A stretch of DNA of 64,000 bases, taken from positions 1 through 64,000 of the forward strand of contig DASSRK010000034.1 of assembly GCA_035701825.1 (NCBI GenBank), read 5' to 3'. The translations under genes were made by a program, and so were the position numbers. This stretch comes from CADEED01 sp035701825. Lineage in GTDB: Bacteria > Pseudomonadota > Gammaproteobacteria > Steroidobacterales > Steroidobacteraceae. Below the pieces are notes generated by a model, which was given only the letters and a program-made list of their open reading frames with translations, was not told the DNA's origin and did not search any database. Below, piece by piece: positions 8,463-17,971 of this stretch; the first letter of the stretch is position 1, and every line of letters starts with the position of its first letter.

Positions 8463-10021
8463 CACGGGCCTTCCTTGATCTCGAAGGTGATGCCCTGCGC
8501 GAGCGGCAGCTCGCGGCTCCAGTTGATGGTGTTGGTCTGGCGGCGCATGTACGCCTTCCACGAATCCGAACCCGACTCGCGACCGCCGCCGGTGTCCTTC
8601 TCGCCTCCGAAGGCGCCACCGATCTCGGCACCGGAGGTGCCGATGTTCACGTTGGCGATCCCGCAATCGCTGCCCGACGCGGACAGGAAGCGCTCGGCGT
8701 TCTGCAGGCGGTCGGTGAAGATGGACGACGACAGGCCGTGCGCCGAGGCGTTCTGCATGGCGATGGCCTCTTCGAGCGAATCGAAGGGAATGAGATACAG
8801 CACGGGCGCGAAGGTCTCGTGCTGCACGATGGGCCAGTCGTTCCCCGCGCGAATGAGGGTCGGCGCCACGAAGTTGCCCTTGCCCTCGAGCACCTGGTCG
8901 CCGGCGATGACCTTGCCGCCCGCGGCGCGCGCCTGCTGGATGGCCTGCTGGTAACGCTCGACCGCGCCCTTGTCGATCAGCGGGCCCATGAGGGTGCCGG
9001 GCTCGATGGGGTTGCCGATGCGCACCTGCGAATAGGCGTGCGCGAGTTTCTTCTCGAGCTCCTCGAGGCGCGAGCGGTGCACCAGCACGCGGCGCGTGGT
9101 GGTGCAACGTTGCCCGGCGGTGCCGACGGCGCCGAACACGATGGACGGAATGGCGAGCTTCAGGTCGGCGGATTCATCGACGATGATGGCGTTGTTGCCG
9201 CCGAGCTCGAGCAGCACCTTGCCGAGCCGTCGCGCCACGCGCTCGGCCACGTTGCGGCCCACCGCGGTGGAGCCGGTGAACGACACCAGCGCGACGCGCC
9301 GGTCCTCGACGAATCGCGTGGCGAGCTCGGTGCCGCCATCGATGAACAGCTGGAAGATCGGCGGCAGGTTCTGCTCGCGCATCACCTTGTTGCAGATGTG
9401 CTGGACGGCGAGCGCCGTCAGCGGAGTCTTGGGGGAGGGTTTCCACACCGAGGCATTGCCGCAGATGGCCGCGAGGAACGCATTCCAGGCCCACACCGCG
9501 ACCGGGAAGTTGAAAGCCGAGATGATCCCGACCACGCCGAGCGGATGCCACTGCTCGTACATGCGGTGCTGCGGGCGCTCGGAGTGCATGGTGAGGCCGT
9601 AGAGCATGCGCGACTGGCCGACGGCGAAATCGGCGATATCGATCATCTCCTGGACTTCACCCAGCCCTTCGGCCTTGATCTTGCCGTTCTCGAGCGTCAC
9701 CAGCGCACCGAGGTCTTCCTTCGCCGCGCGCAGCGCCTCGCCCAACAACCGCACGGCCTCACCGCGGCGTGGCGCCGGCACGTTGCGCCAGGCATTGGCC
9801 GCCTCGACCGAGCTGCGCATCACCGCTTCGTAGTCGGTGAGCGTTGCGCCGCGCACCTGCGCCAGGGTCTCGCCGGTGGCGGGATTCACGGAGGTGATCA
9901 GGCTGCCGGCCACGTCCTTGGACCAGCCGAGCGTGCCGCTCCAGGCGCCGGCATTGATGGAGTCGATGCCGAGACGCTTGAGGATCCCGGCGACGTCTGC
10001 CTGCTTGAGTACCGCGTTCAT
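8462..10021 (-). CDS. Aldehyde dehydrogenase, ALDH7 family (aminoadipate-semialdehyde dehydrogenase)
   Basis: Predicted to oxidise alpha-aminoadipate semialdehyde to aminoadipate with NAD(P)+ in lysine breakdown. The 519-residue product has the general-base Glu in LLELGGNN, the catalytic Cys in GTAGQRCTTTRR, and the antiquitin-like C-terminal region (GGAFGGEKDTGGGRESGSD, then WKAYMRRQTNTINWS) that distinguishes ALDH7 from other aldehyde dehydrogenases. Its ATG overlaps the stop of the saccharopine dehydrogenase gene by 4 bases, so the two steps are encoded as one transcriptional unit, which strongly supports this substrate. Its stop codon falls inside the palindrome edge. Confidence 0.88.
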   Translation of the reverse strand: MNAVLKQADVAGILKRLGIDSINAGAWSGTLGWSKDVAGSLITSVNPATGETLAQVRGATLTDYEAVMRSSVEAANAWRNVPAPRRGEAVRLLGEALRAAKEDLGALVTLENGKIKAEGLGEVQEMIDIADFAVGQSRMLYGLTMHSERPQHRMYEQWHPLGVVGIISAFNFPVAVWAWNAFLAAICGNASVWKPSPKTPLTALAVQHICNKVMREQNLPPIFQLFIDGGTELATRFVEDRRVALVSFTGSTAVGRNVAERVARRLGKVLLELGGNNAIIVDESADLKLAIPSIVFGAVGTAGQRCTTTRRVLVHRSRLEELEKKLAHAYSQVRIGNPIEPGTLMGPLIDKGAVERYQQAIQQARAAGGKVIAGDQVLEGKGNFVAPTLIRAGNDWPIVQHETFAPVLYLIPFDSLEEAIAMQNASAHGLSSSIFTDRLQNAERFLSASGSDCGIANVNIGTSGAEIGGAFGGEKDTGGGRESGSDSWKAYMRRQTNTINWSRELPLAQGITFEIKEGP

Positions 10022-11214
10022 TTCTTGCGCCTCGCTTTCCTTGCGGGGTCAGCACCTCCGAGGCGGCGCTGGTGCCCGGCTTCGCCCTTGACCACCACCG
10101 CGGACGACACGTCCTTCGTGCCACCGGGCGCATAGAACTGGCCGAAACGATTGTCGAGGATCTCGGGCAGGCTGAACTGCTCCTGCGCCACGAAGCCCTT
10201 GTACTTGCGCGGCGAAGCGAGCACCAGGTCGACGACCGCGGTGATGCCCGCGGCGGTGGTGACCTGGATGGCCGACCACAGGCGCCCGGCGATGACCTGT
10301 GGATACACCTTGTTGACGTAGTTCTCCTCGCGCAATTGCCCGTCCTGCTTGCCGGCGACCGCCGCGTAGACGATGACCACGTCCTGCAGCGTCTGCGGCA
10401 CGGCGTGCTCGAGCACCCGCTTGAGCGTGGCGCGATCCTGGTTGAGCTTCAGGTCGTTCATGAGCAGGCGCATCTGTGCGCAATGCCCCGGGTAGCGCAT
10501 GGTCTTGTAATTGATCTGCTCGCACTGCTTGCCGTACGACTCGGCCAGCGAGCCCAGGCCACCGGAGGTGTTGAACGCCTCGTACAGCGTGCCGTCGATC
10601 TCGATCTCCTCGAGGCCCTCGAGCGGCGCGGCCTCGACCAGCTTGCCGTCGACCACCGCCTCGCAGGGATTGCCGTACTCGTTGATCAGGCCCTCGGTGG
10701 ACCAGGTGAGCGAATACTTGAGCACGTTGTTGGGGTGCTGGGGCAGCGCGCCGACGCGCAGCTTGATCGAACGCAATTCGTCGAAGTGCTTGGCGAGCTC
10801 GTTGGCGGCGATGCTGATGAAGCCGGGCGCGAGGCCGCATTGCGGCACGAATGCCTTCGACGCGCCGCGCGCCAGGCGACGCACCGCGCGCGTCACCTCG
10901 ACGTCTTCCGTCAGGTCGAAGTAGTGCGCGTTGCCCTTGCGCGCCGCCTTGGCCACGGCCGGGTTGCAGTAATAGGGCAAGCTCGAGATGACGGCGTGTG
11001 GTCGATTCAGCCCGAAGTGATTCTCGAGCGCCCTGGCGTCACCGGCATCGAGCGCCACGGCCCGCAGGTTGCGCGCCCCGTGCGCCTTGACCACGGCCTC
11101 GGCGGCGCCCGAGTCGACGTCACCCAGCGTGACTTCGTAATCCCCGGATTCGGCCAACAGGCCGCTGATGAGGGCGCCGATCTTGCCGGCACCCAGGATC
11201 AAGACTTTGTGCAT
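10018..11214 (-). CDS. Saccharopine dehydrogenase family protein
   Basis: A 398-residue NAD(P)-dependent enzyme with an N-terminal Rossmann fold (VLILGAGKIGALISGLLAES, residues 4-23) and the saccharopine dehydrogenase C-terminal region (PQCGLAPGFISIAANELA; YKTMRYPGHCAQMRLLMNDL). It would release glutamate from saccharopine and yield aminoadipate semialdehyde, the substrate of the next gene. Start set at 11214: a GAGG ribosome-binding site lies about 8 bases upstream and the Rossmann strand begins immediately. No lysine-ketoglutarate reductase is seen nearby, so either it is elsewhere or the enzyme works on a related substrate. Confidence 0.85.
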   Translation of the reverse strand: MHKVLILGAGKIGALISGLLAESGDYEVTLGDVDSGAAEAVVKAHGARNLRAVALDAGDARALENHFGLNRPHAVISSLPYYCNPAVAKAARKGNAHYFDLTEDVEVTRAVRRLARGASKAFVPQCGLAPGFISIAANELAKHFDELRSIKLRVGALPQHPNNVLKYSLTWSTEGLINEYGNPCEAVVDGKLVEAAPLEGLEEIEIDGTLYEAFNTSGGLGSLAESYGKQCEQINYKTMRYPGHCAQMRLLMNDLKLNQDRATLKRVLEHAVPQTLQDVVIVYAAVAGKQDGQLREENYVNKVYPQVIAGRLWSAIQVTTAAGITAVVDLVLASPRKYKGFVAQEQFSLPEILDNRFGQFYAPGGTKDVSSAVVVKGEAGHQRRLGGADPARKARRKK

Positions 11215-11256
11215 GGAAAACCTCGTTTGCGGGTAGTGTGCCGTAACCCCATGAAT

Positions 11257-11262
11257 TAGAAT
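11257..11262 (+). promoter_or_regulatory. -10 element of DAHP synthase gene
   Basis: TAGAAT lies 10 bases before ATG 11273 in the 58-base gap between divergent genes, so the mRNA leader would be only a few bases long. No clear -35 was found. The same hexamer precedes tRNA-Gly and tRNA-Leu in this window. Confidence 0.5.
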
Positions 11263-11272
11263 AGTTCGCAAC

Positions 11273-12628
11273 ATGCGTACCCCCGACACCGCCTCCTGGC
11301 ATCCGGCCTCCTGGACCAATCGCCCCGCCCAACAACAACCGCGCTACACGGATCTTCCAAAGCTCGAAACCACGGTCGCGCAGCTGGCCAAGCTGCCGCC
11401 GCTGGTCGTGTCGTGGGAAATCGAGCAGTTACGCGAGCACCTCGCCGAAGCGCAGCGCGGCAACAAGTTCCTGCTGATGGGCGGCGACTGCGCCGAGACC
11501 TTCGAGGAGTGCGAGTCCGACAAGATCGCCAAGAAGCTCAAGATCCTGTTGCAGATGAGCCTGGTGCTGCTGCACGGACTCAAGAAGCCCATCATCCGCG
11601 TGGGCCGCATGGCCGGGCAGTACGCCAAGCCGCGTTCGGCGGACACGGAAACCCGCAATGGCGTGACGCTGCCGGCGTTTCGCGGCGACCTGGTGAATCG
11701 CTCGGAGTTCACCGCCGAGGCGCGCGAGCCGGACCCGCTGCTGCTGCTGCGCGGCTACGAGCGCTCGGCGCTCACGCTGAATTTCGTGCGCGCGCTCTGT
11801 GACGGCGGTTTCGCCGACCTGCATCACCCGCAGTACTGGGACCTGGGCTTCATGCAGCACTCGCCGCTGAAGGAGCAGTACCAGAAGATCGTCGACTCGA
11901 TCGCCGACTCGTTGGACTTCTTCGAGCGCGTGAGCGGCGGCCGCGCGCCGCACGAAGTCACCGCGGTCGACTTCTTCGCCGCGCACGAAGGCCTGCTCAT
12001 GCACTACGAGCAGGCGCAGACGCGTTACATCGAGCGCCAGAAGCGCTGGTACAACCTGTCGACGCACATGCCGTGGATCGGCATGCGCACGGCGGCGCTC
12101 GACGGCGCGCACGTGGAATTCTTCCGCGGCATTGCCAATCCCATGGGCGTGAAGATCGGCCCGGCGATGACGGCCGAGTGGCTGCAGGGCCTGGTCACCA
12201 CGCTGAATCCGAACAACACGCCGGGACGCCTGACCATCATCCATCGCTTCGGTGCGAAGGACGTGGAGAAGGGCCTGCCGAAAATGATCGAGGCGGTGCG
12301 CGAGACCGGCCAGCAGGTGCTGTGGGTCTGCGACCCGATGCATGGCAACACCGAGACCAGCTCGGGCGGCCTGAAGACACGGCGCTTCGAGAACATCCTG
12401 CGGGAGCTCGAGCTGTCGTTCCAGATCCACGAAGCGAACGGCTCGTTCCTCGGCGGCGTGCACATCGAGCTCACCGGCGAGAACGTCACGGAATGCACCG
12501 GCGGAGCGCGTGGCCTCACCGACGCGGACCTGGCGCGTGCATACAAGTCCACGGTCGATCCGCGGCTCAACTACGAACAGGCGCTCGAACTTGCGATGTT
12601 GATCGGCAAGCACGGCCCGGCACGCTGA
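11273..12628 (+). CDS. Class II 3-deoxy-7-phosphoheptulonate (DAHP) synthase
   Basis: Condenses phosphoenolpyruvate and erythrose 4-phosphate in the first step of aromatic amino acid synthesis. The 451-residue length and motifs are those of the class II (plant/actinobacterial-like) enzyme: LLMGGDCAETFEE, FRGIANPMGVKIGPAM, VCDPMHGNTE and HIELTGENVTECTGG, which supply substrate and metal ligands. Class II enzymes in proteobacteria are usually regulated differently from AroFGH. It is divergent from the lysine-catabolism pair and starts with a very short leader. Confidence 0.95.
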   Translation: MRTPDTASWHPASWTNRPAQQQPRYTDLPKLETTVAQLAKLPPLVVSWEIEQLREHLAEAQRGNKFLLMGGDCAETFEECESDKIAKKLKILLQMSLVLLHGLKKPIIRVGRMAGQYAKPRSADTETRNGVTLPAFRGDLVNRSEFTAEAREPDPLLLLRGYERSALTLNFVRALCDGGFADLHHPQYWDLGFMQHSPLKEQYQKIVDSIADSLDFFERVSGGRAPHEVTAVDFFAAHEGLLMHYEQAQTRYIERQKRWYNLSTHMPWIGMRTAALDGAHVEFFRGIANPMGVKIGPAMTAEWLQGLVTTLNPNNTPGRLTIIHRFGAKDVEKGLPKMIEAVRETGQQVLWVCDPMHGNTETSSGGLKTRRFENILRELELSFQIHEANGSFLGGVHIELTGENVTECTGGARGLTDADLARAYKSTVDPRLNYEQALELAMLIGKHGPAR

Positions 12629-12662
12629 TTGCAGCCTTTGGCTCTTTGAGAAAAGGCTCGCC

Positions 12663-13988
<1,326 letters not shown>

Positions 13989-14012
13989 GCGCGCCTGCGC
14001 CGCGCGGCTTCC

Positions 14013-14657
14013 ATGGGTGAGGCCGCTCCCACGTTCTGCCCGGACTGCACGCTGTGCCCCCGGCTGGCGTCGTTCCTGGTCAAGACCGCGCGCGCGTATC
14101 CCGACTACCACTGCAAGCCGGTGGCCCCGTTTGGCGAGGCCCGGCCGCAATTGCTGATCGTCGGCCTCGCGCCCGGCATGCACGGCGCCAATCGCACCGG
14201 GCGTCCGTTCACCGGTGACTATGCCGGCATTCTTTTATATGAGTCGCTGCACGAGCTCGGGCTGGCGAGCGCGCCCACTTCGGTGGACCGGTCGGACGGG
14301 TTGCAGCTGCGCGGCACGCGCATCACCAACGCGGTGAAGTGCCTGCCGCCCGACAACAAGCCACTGCCGGTGGAGATCAAGACCTGCAACCGTTACCTGG
14401 TGGCCGAGCTCGAGGAGCTGGACTCGGTAAGAGCCGTGCTGGCGCTGGGCCTGGTGGCGCACGAGGCGGTGCTCAGGGCGCTCGGTCTCAAGCGCGCCGC
14501 CGTGAAGTTCGCGCACGGCGCGGAGCATGAACTGCCCGGCGGCCGCCGGCTGATCGACTCGTACCATTGCAGCCGCTACAACACGCAGACGCGGCGCCTG
14601 ACCGCCGACATGTTCCGCACGGTGCTCAAACGGGCCGCGGCCCTCGCGGGTTTATGA
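14013..14657 (+). CDS. Family 5 uracil-DNA glycosylase (UDGb type)
   Basis: Removes uracil and possibly other deaminated bases from DNA. The 214-residue product has motif 1 GLAPGMHGANRTGRPFTGDY (residues 51-70) in which the catalytic Asp or Asn of other families is replaced by Ala/Gly positions, as in family 5, and motif 2 SYHCSRYNTQTRRLT. Cysteines 12, 15, 110 and 125 (CTLCPR; VKCLPPDNKP; EIKTC) fit the 4Fe-4S ligands of families 4 and 5. Position 4 of motif 2 is Cys where Pro is usual. It lies 7 bases upstream of uvrC, so two DNA repair genes are adjacent. Confidence 0.87.
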   Translation: MGEAAPTFCPDCTLCPRLASFLVKTARAYPDYHCKPVAPFGEARPQLLIVGLAPGMHGANRTGRPFTGDYAGILLYESLHELGLASAPTSVDRSDGLQLRGTRITNAVKCLPPDNKPLPVEIKTCNRYLVAELEELDSVRAVLALGLVAHEAVLRALGLKRAAVKFAHGAEHELPGGRRLIDSYHCSRYNTQTRRLTADMFRTVLKRAAALAGL

Positions 14658-14658
14658 T
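14653..14658 (+). promoter_or_regulatory. uvrC: Possible -10 element directly before uvrC
   Basis: TATGAT ends 6 bases before GTG 14665, at the end of the preceding gene. If it is used, transcription would begin at the start codon and give a leaderless uvrC mRNA. Read-through from the upstream gene is the alternative. Confidence 0.3.
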
Positions 14659-14664
14659 GCGGGC

Positions 14665-16509
14665 GTGAGCGAGCACGCCGACACCTTCGATCCCAAGGAA
14701 TACATCCCGAACCTGCCGCGGCGGCCCGGGGTGTATCGCATGTACGGCGCGTCCGGCCAGGACGGCAAATCCGAGCTGCTGTACGTCGGCAAGGCGCGCA
14801 ACCTGCGCGACCGCGTCGGCAACTACTTCATGGCCAGCAACGTGGATCCGAAGGTGCAGGCACTGGTCGGCCACATCGCGCGCATCGAGGTGACGCTCAC
14901 CAACTCCGAGACCGAGGCGCTGCTGCTCGAGTACAACCTCATCAAGGAGCACAAGCCGCGCTACAACATCGTGCTGCGCGACGACAAGAGCTTCCCGTAC
15001 GTCTATCTACCGTCGGGGCACGAGTACCCGCGGCTGGTGTTCTACCGCGGGCCGCGCAACCTGCCGGGCCGCTACTTCGGGCCATTCCCCGGCGCCGGCG
15101 CGGTCAAGGAGACGCTGCAGAGCATCCAGAAGATCTTCCGCATCCGCAATTGCCGCGACAGCTTCTTCGAGAACCGCAGCCGCCCGTGCCTGCAGCACCA
15201 GATCGGGCGCTGCTCGGCGCCGTGCGTGAAACTGATCTCGCGCGAGGACTACGCGCGCGACATCGGCGCCGCCGTCAAGGTGCTCGAGGGGCGCAACGAC
15301 GAGGTGCACGCCGAGCTCGCCCGGAACATGGAGAAGGCCGCCGAGGGCCTGCAGTTCGAGCGCGCCGCCGCATTGCGGGATCAACTCGCGGCGCTCAAGC
15401 AGATCCAGGCGCAACAGATCGTCACGGCCGAGGGCGACCGTGACATCGACGTGTTCGCGCTGGTGGGCGAGCCCGGGGAGTACGCGGTGTCGGTGATGAT
15501 CATCCGTGGCGGCCGCAACCTGGGTTCCACCTGCTATTTCCCGAAAGGTTCGCTCGCGGAGCCCAACGAGGCACTGGCCTCGTTCCTCATGCAGTACTAC
15601 GACGAGACGCCGCCGCCCGCCGAGATCCTGGTGAACCTCGAACTCGCCGAGGCCGAGGCGCTGACCACCGCGCTCGGCGAACGCGCCGGCACCTCGTCGA
15701 AGTTGTGGAAGCCTTCGCGGGCGTTGCCGGCGCGCTGGATGGCGATGACCGTGGAGAATGCGTCGCAGGCGCTGCGCATGCGGCGCGCGCGCCGTGCCGA
15801 CATCGGCGTGATGCTCGAGGACCTGGCGCAGCTGCTGCGGCTCGAGACGGTCCCGCAACGGCTCGAGTGCTTCGACATCAGCCATACGGCGGGCGAGGGC
15901 ACGGTCGCCTCGTGCGTGATCTACGGTCCCGAAGGCCCGCTGAAGAAGGAATATCGCCGCTTCAACATCACCGGCGTCACGCCCGGGGATGACTACGGTG
16001 CATTGCGCCAGGCGCTGAAGCGCCGCTACGAGCGCGTGCGCGCCGGCGAAGTGGTGGCGCCCGACGTGCTGCTCATCGACGGCGGGCTCGGGCAGATCAA
16101 TGAAGTGCACGCCGAGCTGAGCGCGCTCGGCTTCGCGGATCTCGAACTGGTGGGCGTCGCCAAGGGACCGGATCGCAGGGCGGGGCAGGAGCGGCTGTTC
16201 GTTCACGGCCAGGAGATGCCGCTGGTGCCCGGGCCCGATTCGCAGGCACTGCGCGTCATCCAGCGCATTCGCGACGAAGCGCATCGTTTCGCCATCACCG
16301 GCCATCGCAAGCGTCGCGCGCGCCGGCACAACGAATCCGTGCTGGAAACCATCCCGGGACTCGGGCCCGCCAAGCGTCGCGCGCTGCTGCGGCACTTCGG
16401 CGGCATGCAGGGCCTGATGCGCGCCGGCATCGGCGATCTCGAGGCGGTCAGCGGAATCGGGACAACGCTGGCACGCACCCTTTATGATCATCTGCATCCC
16501 GGGGCCTGA
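14665..16509 (+). CDS. uvrC: Excinuclease ABC subunit UvrC
   Basis: Makes the two incisions in nucleotide excision repair together with UvrB. The 614-residue product has the N-terminal GIY-YIG nuclease (RRPGVYRMYG...ELLYVGKARNLRDRVGNYF), the Cys-rich region (NRSRPCLQHQIGRCSAPC), a UVR motif (AAEGLQFERAAALRDQLAAL), the RNase H-like endonuclease domain (ECFDISHTAGEGTVAS; LLIDGGLGQ) and two C-terminal helix-hairpin-helix elements (ETIPGLGPAKRRALLRHFGG). Start is GTG 14665. It is followed by pgsA, the usual gammaproteobacterial order. Confidence 0.96.
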   Translation: MSEHADTFDPKEYIPNLPRRPGVYRMYGASGQDGKSELLYVGKARNLRDRVGNYFMASNVDPKVQALVGHIARIEVTLTNSETEALLLEYNLIKEHKPRYNIVLRDDKSFPYVYLPSGHEYPRLVFYRGPRNLPGRYFGPFPGAGAVKETLQSIQKIFRIRNCRDSFFENRSRPCLQHQIGRCSAPCVKLISREDYARDIGAAVKVLEGRNDEVHAELARNMEKAAEGLQFERAAALRDQLAALKQIQAQQIVTAEGDRDIDVFALVGEPGEYAVSVMIIRGGRNLGSTCYFPKGSLAEPNEALASFLMQYYDETPPPAEILVNLELAEAEALTTALGERAGTSSKLWKPSRALPARWMAMTVENASQALRMRRARRADIGVMLEDLAQLLRLETVPQRLECFDISHTAGEGTVASCVIYGPEGPLKKEYRRFNITGVTPGDDYGALRQALKRRYERVRAGEVVAPDVLLIDGGLGQINEVHAELSALGFADLELVGVAKGPDRRAGQERLFVHGQEMPLVPGPDSQALRVIQRIRDEAHRFAITGHRKRRARRHNESVLETIPGLGPAKRRALLRHFGGMQGLMRAGIGDLEAVSGIGTTLARTLYDHLHPGA

Positions 16510-16531
16510 CAGCGACGATGAATAGCCGACG

Positions 16532-17176
16532 ATGATCTGGAACCTGCCGAACACGCTCACCTGGCTGCGCATCTTCGCGATCCCGCTGGTCGTGGTGTTC
16601 TTCTATCTACCGTACAAGTGGGCCGACCCGGCCGCCGGCCTGCTGTTCGCCGTGGCGGGCATCACCGATTCGCTCGACGGCTACTTCGCGCGCAAGTACC
16701 ACCAGACCTCGCGCCTCGGCGCCTTCCTCGACCCGGTGGCCGACAAGCTCATCGTGGCCGTGGCGCTGGTGCTGCTGGTCAGCAAGGAGATGCCGCCCAT
16801 CATCGTGCCCGGCCTCGAGACCATCGACGGCGGCCACGCGACGCTGCGCCCGGAATCGGTGCGCGCCATCCTGGTGTTGTGCTCCATCGTGATCATCGGC
16901 CGCGAGATCGCGATCTCGGCGCTGCGTGAATGGATGGCCGAGATCGGCCAGCGCGGCAAGGTCAAGGTCAGCAAGCTCGCCAAGCTCAAGACCATCGTGC
17001 AGATCGTCGGCCTGTCGTGCATGTTGTTCCGCTGGAACCTGCCGCTGCTGCCGGGGTTCTCGCTGCCGGTGTTCGAGATCGGCCTGGTGCTGACGGTGGT
17101 CGCGGCCGCGCTCACGCTGATCTCCGCGGTGTCGTACCTGCGGGCCGCCTGGCCCGAGCTGCGCGGCAGTGCATGA
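16532..17176 (+). CDS. pgsA: CDP-diacylglycerol--glycerol-3-phosphate 3-phosphatidyltransferase
   Basis: Inner-membrane enzyme making phosphatidylglycerol phosphate, the committed step to acidic phospholipids. The 214-residue product shows the CDP-alcohol phosphotransferase signature DGx2ARx8Gx3Dx3D, read as DSLDGYFARKYHQT, SRLG and AFLDPVADK, and about five membrane helices. It lies 22 bases after uvrC and overlaps the next gene by 4 bases (ATGA). Confidence 0.94.
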   Translation: MIWNLPNTLTWLRIFAIPLVVVFFYLPYKWADPAAGLLFAVAGITDSLDGYFARKYHQTSRLGAFLDPVADKLIVAVALVLLVSKEMPPIIVPGLETIDGGHATLRPESVRAILVLCSIVIIGREIAISALREWMAEIGQRGKVKVSKLAKLKTIVQIVGLSCMLFRWNLPLLPGFSLPVFEIGLVLTVVAAALTLISAVSYLRAAWPELRGSA

Positions 17177-17739
17177 CGCGCTCGGTGTGCGTGTTCTGCG
17201 GTTCCGCGCCGGGGGCCCGGCCTAGCTACTCGGCCGCGGCGCGCGAACTCGGCGCGGGACTGGCGCGGCACGGCATCACGCTGGTGTACGGCGGCGGGCG
17301 GCTCGGGCTCATGGGCATCGTCGCCGATGCCGCGCTGCAGGCCGGCGGCCGCGTGGTCGGCGTGATCCCGCGCATGCTGATCGAGCGCGAGCTCGCGCAT
17401 CCGAATCTCACGCGCCAGCACGTGGTCACGACCATGCACGAGCGCAAGACGCTGATGGCGGAGATGTCGGATGCCTTCGTCGGCCTGCCCGGCGGCATGG
17501 GCACATTCGACGAGCTGGTGGAAATCGTCACCTGGGCGCAGCTCGGCCTGCACGCCAAGCCGGTGATCCTGGCCAACGTCGAGGACTACTTTTCGGCGCT
17601 GTACGGCATGCTCGACAAGGCGGTCGCGGAGGGGTTTGTCACGGCCGAGAGCCGGGCCCGCTGGCGAAACGCCGAATCCGTCACGGCGGTAATGCGAATC
17701 CTTATGAAAGAAGGGCTTGCCGGTGGGGGAATTTCTTGA
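17173..17739 (+). CDS. LOG-family protein (TIGR00730-type nucleoside 5'-monophosphate phosphoribohydrolase)
   Basis: A 188-residue soluble enzyme with the LOG signature LPGGMGTFDELVEIVTWAQ and the N-terminal Rossmann-like segment VCVFCGSAPGARPSYSAAA. Family members release the base from cytokinin riboside 5'-monophosphates or AMP-like nucleotides; in bacteria without cytokinin signalling the physiological role is unclear. Start ATG overlaps the pgsA stop. Its stop codon lies within the -35 box of the tRNA-Gly promoter. Confidence 0.9.
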   Translation: MTRSVCVFCGSAPGARPSYSAAARELGAGLARHGITLVYGGGRLGLMGIVADAALQAGGRVVGVIPRMLIERELAHPNLTRQHVVTTMHERKTLMAEMSDAFVGLPGGMGTFDELVEIVTWAQLGLHAKPVILANVEDYFSALYGMLDKAVAEGFVTAESRARWRNAESVTAVMRILMKEGLAGGGIS

Positions 17740-17763
17740 CTTGCCGGTGGCCGGCCCTAGAAT
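17736..17763 (+). promoter_or_regulatory. Strong promoter of the tRNA-Gly/tRNA-Cys transcript
   Basis: TTGACT (17736-17741), a 16-base spacer and TAGAAT (17758-17763) form the best sigma-70 consensus in the window. The start point would be near 17770, about 12 bases before tRNA-Gly. The -35 box overlaps the stop codon of the upstream gene. Confidence 0.75.
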
Positions 17764-17781
17764 CACGCCCCTCTCCAGGAA

Positions 17782-17857
<76 letters not shown>

Positions 17858-17887
17858 ATCTCTCGGGTCCTCGTCCGTTCGGACCGT

Positions 17888-17961
17888 GGCTAGGTGGCAG
17901 AATGGTTATGCAGCGGCCTGCAAAGCCGTCTATGCCGGTTCGATTCCGACCCTAGCCTCCA
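17888..17961 (+). tRNA. tRNA-Cys (GCA anticodon)
   Basis: A complete 74-base cloverleaf: acceptor GGCTAGG pairs with CCTAGCC, the anticodon loop contains GCA at 17920-17922, the T arm has GTTCGATTC, and CCA is encoded. It lies 30 bases after tRNA-Gly and very likely shares its promoter. A protein gene starts only 10 bases downstream. Confidence 0.97.
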
Positions 17962-17971
17962 CATTCGATCC

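Noticed and set aside
8444..10135. Long open frame (563 codons) on the plus strand opposite the ALDH7 gene
   Set aside because: High G+C content opens frames opposite real genes. The translation is Arg/Ala/Gly-rich with no motifs, while the minus strand encodes a full ALDH7 with catalytic residues.
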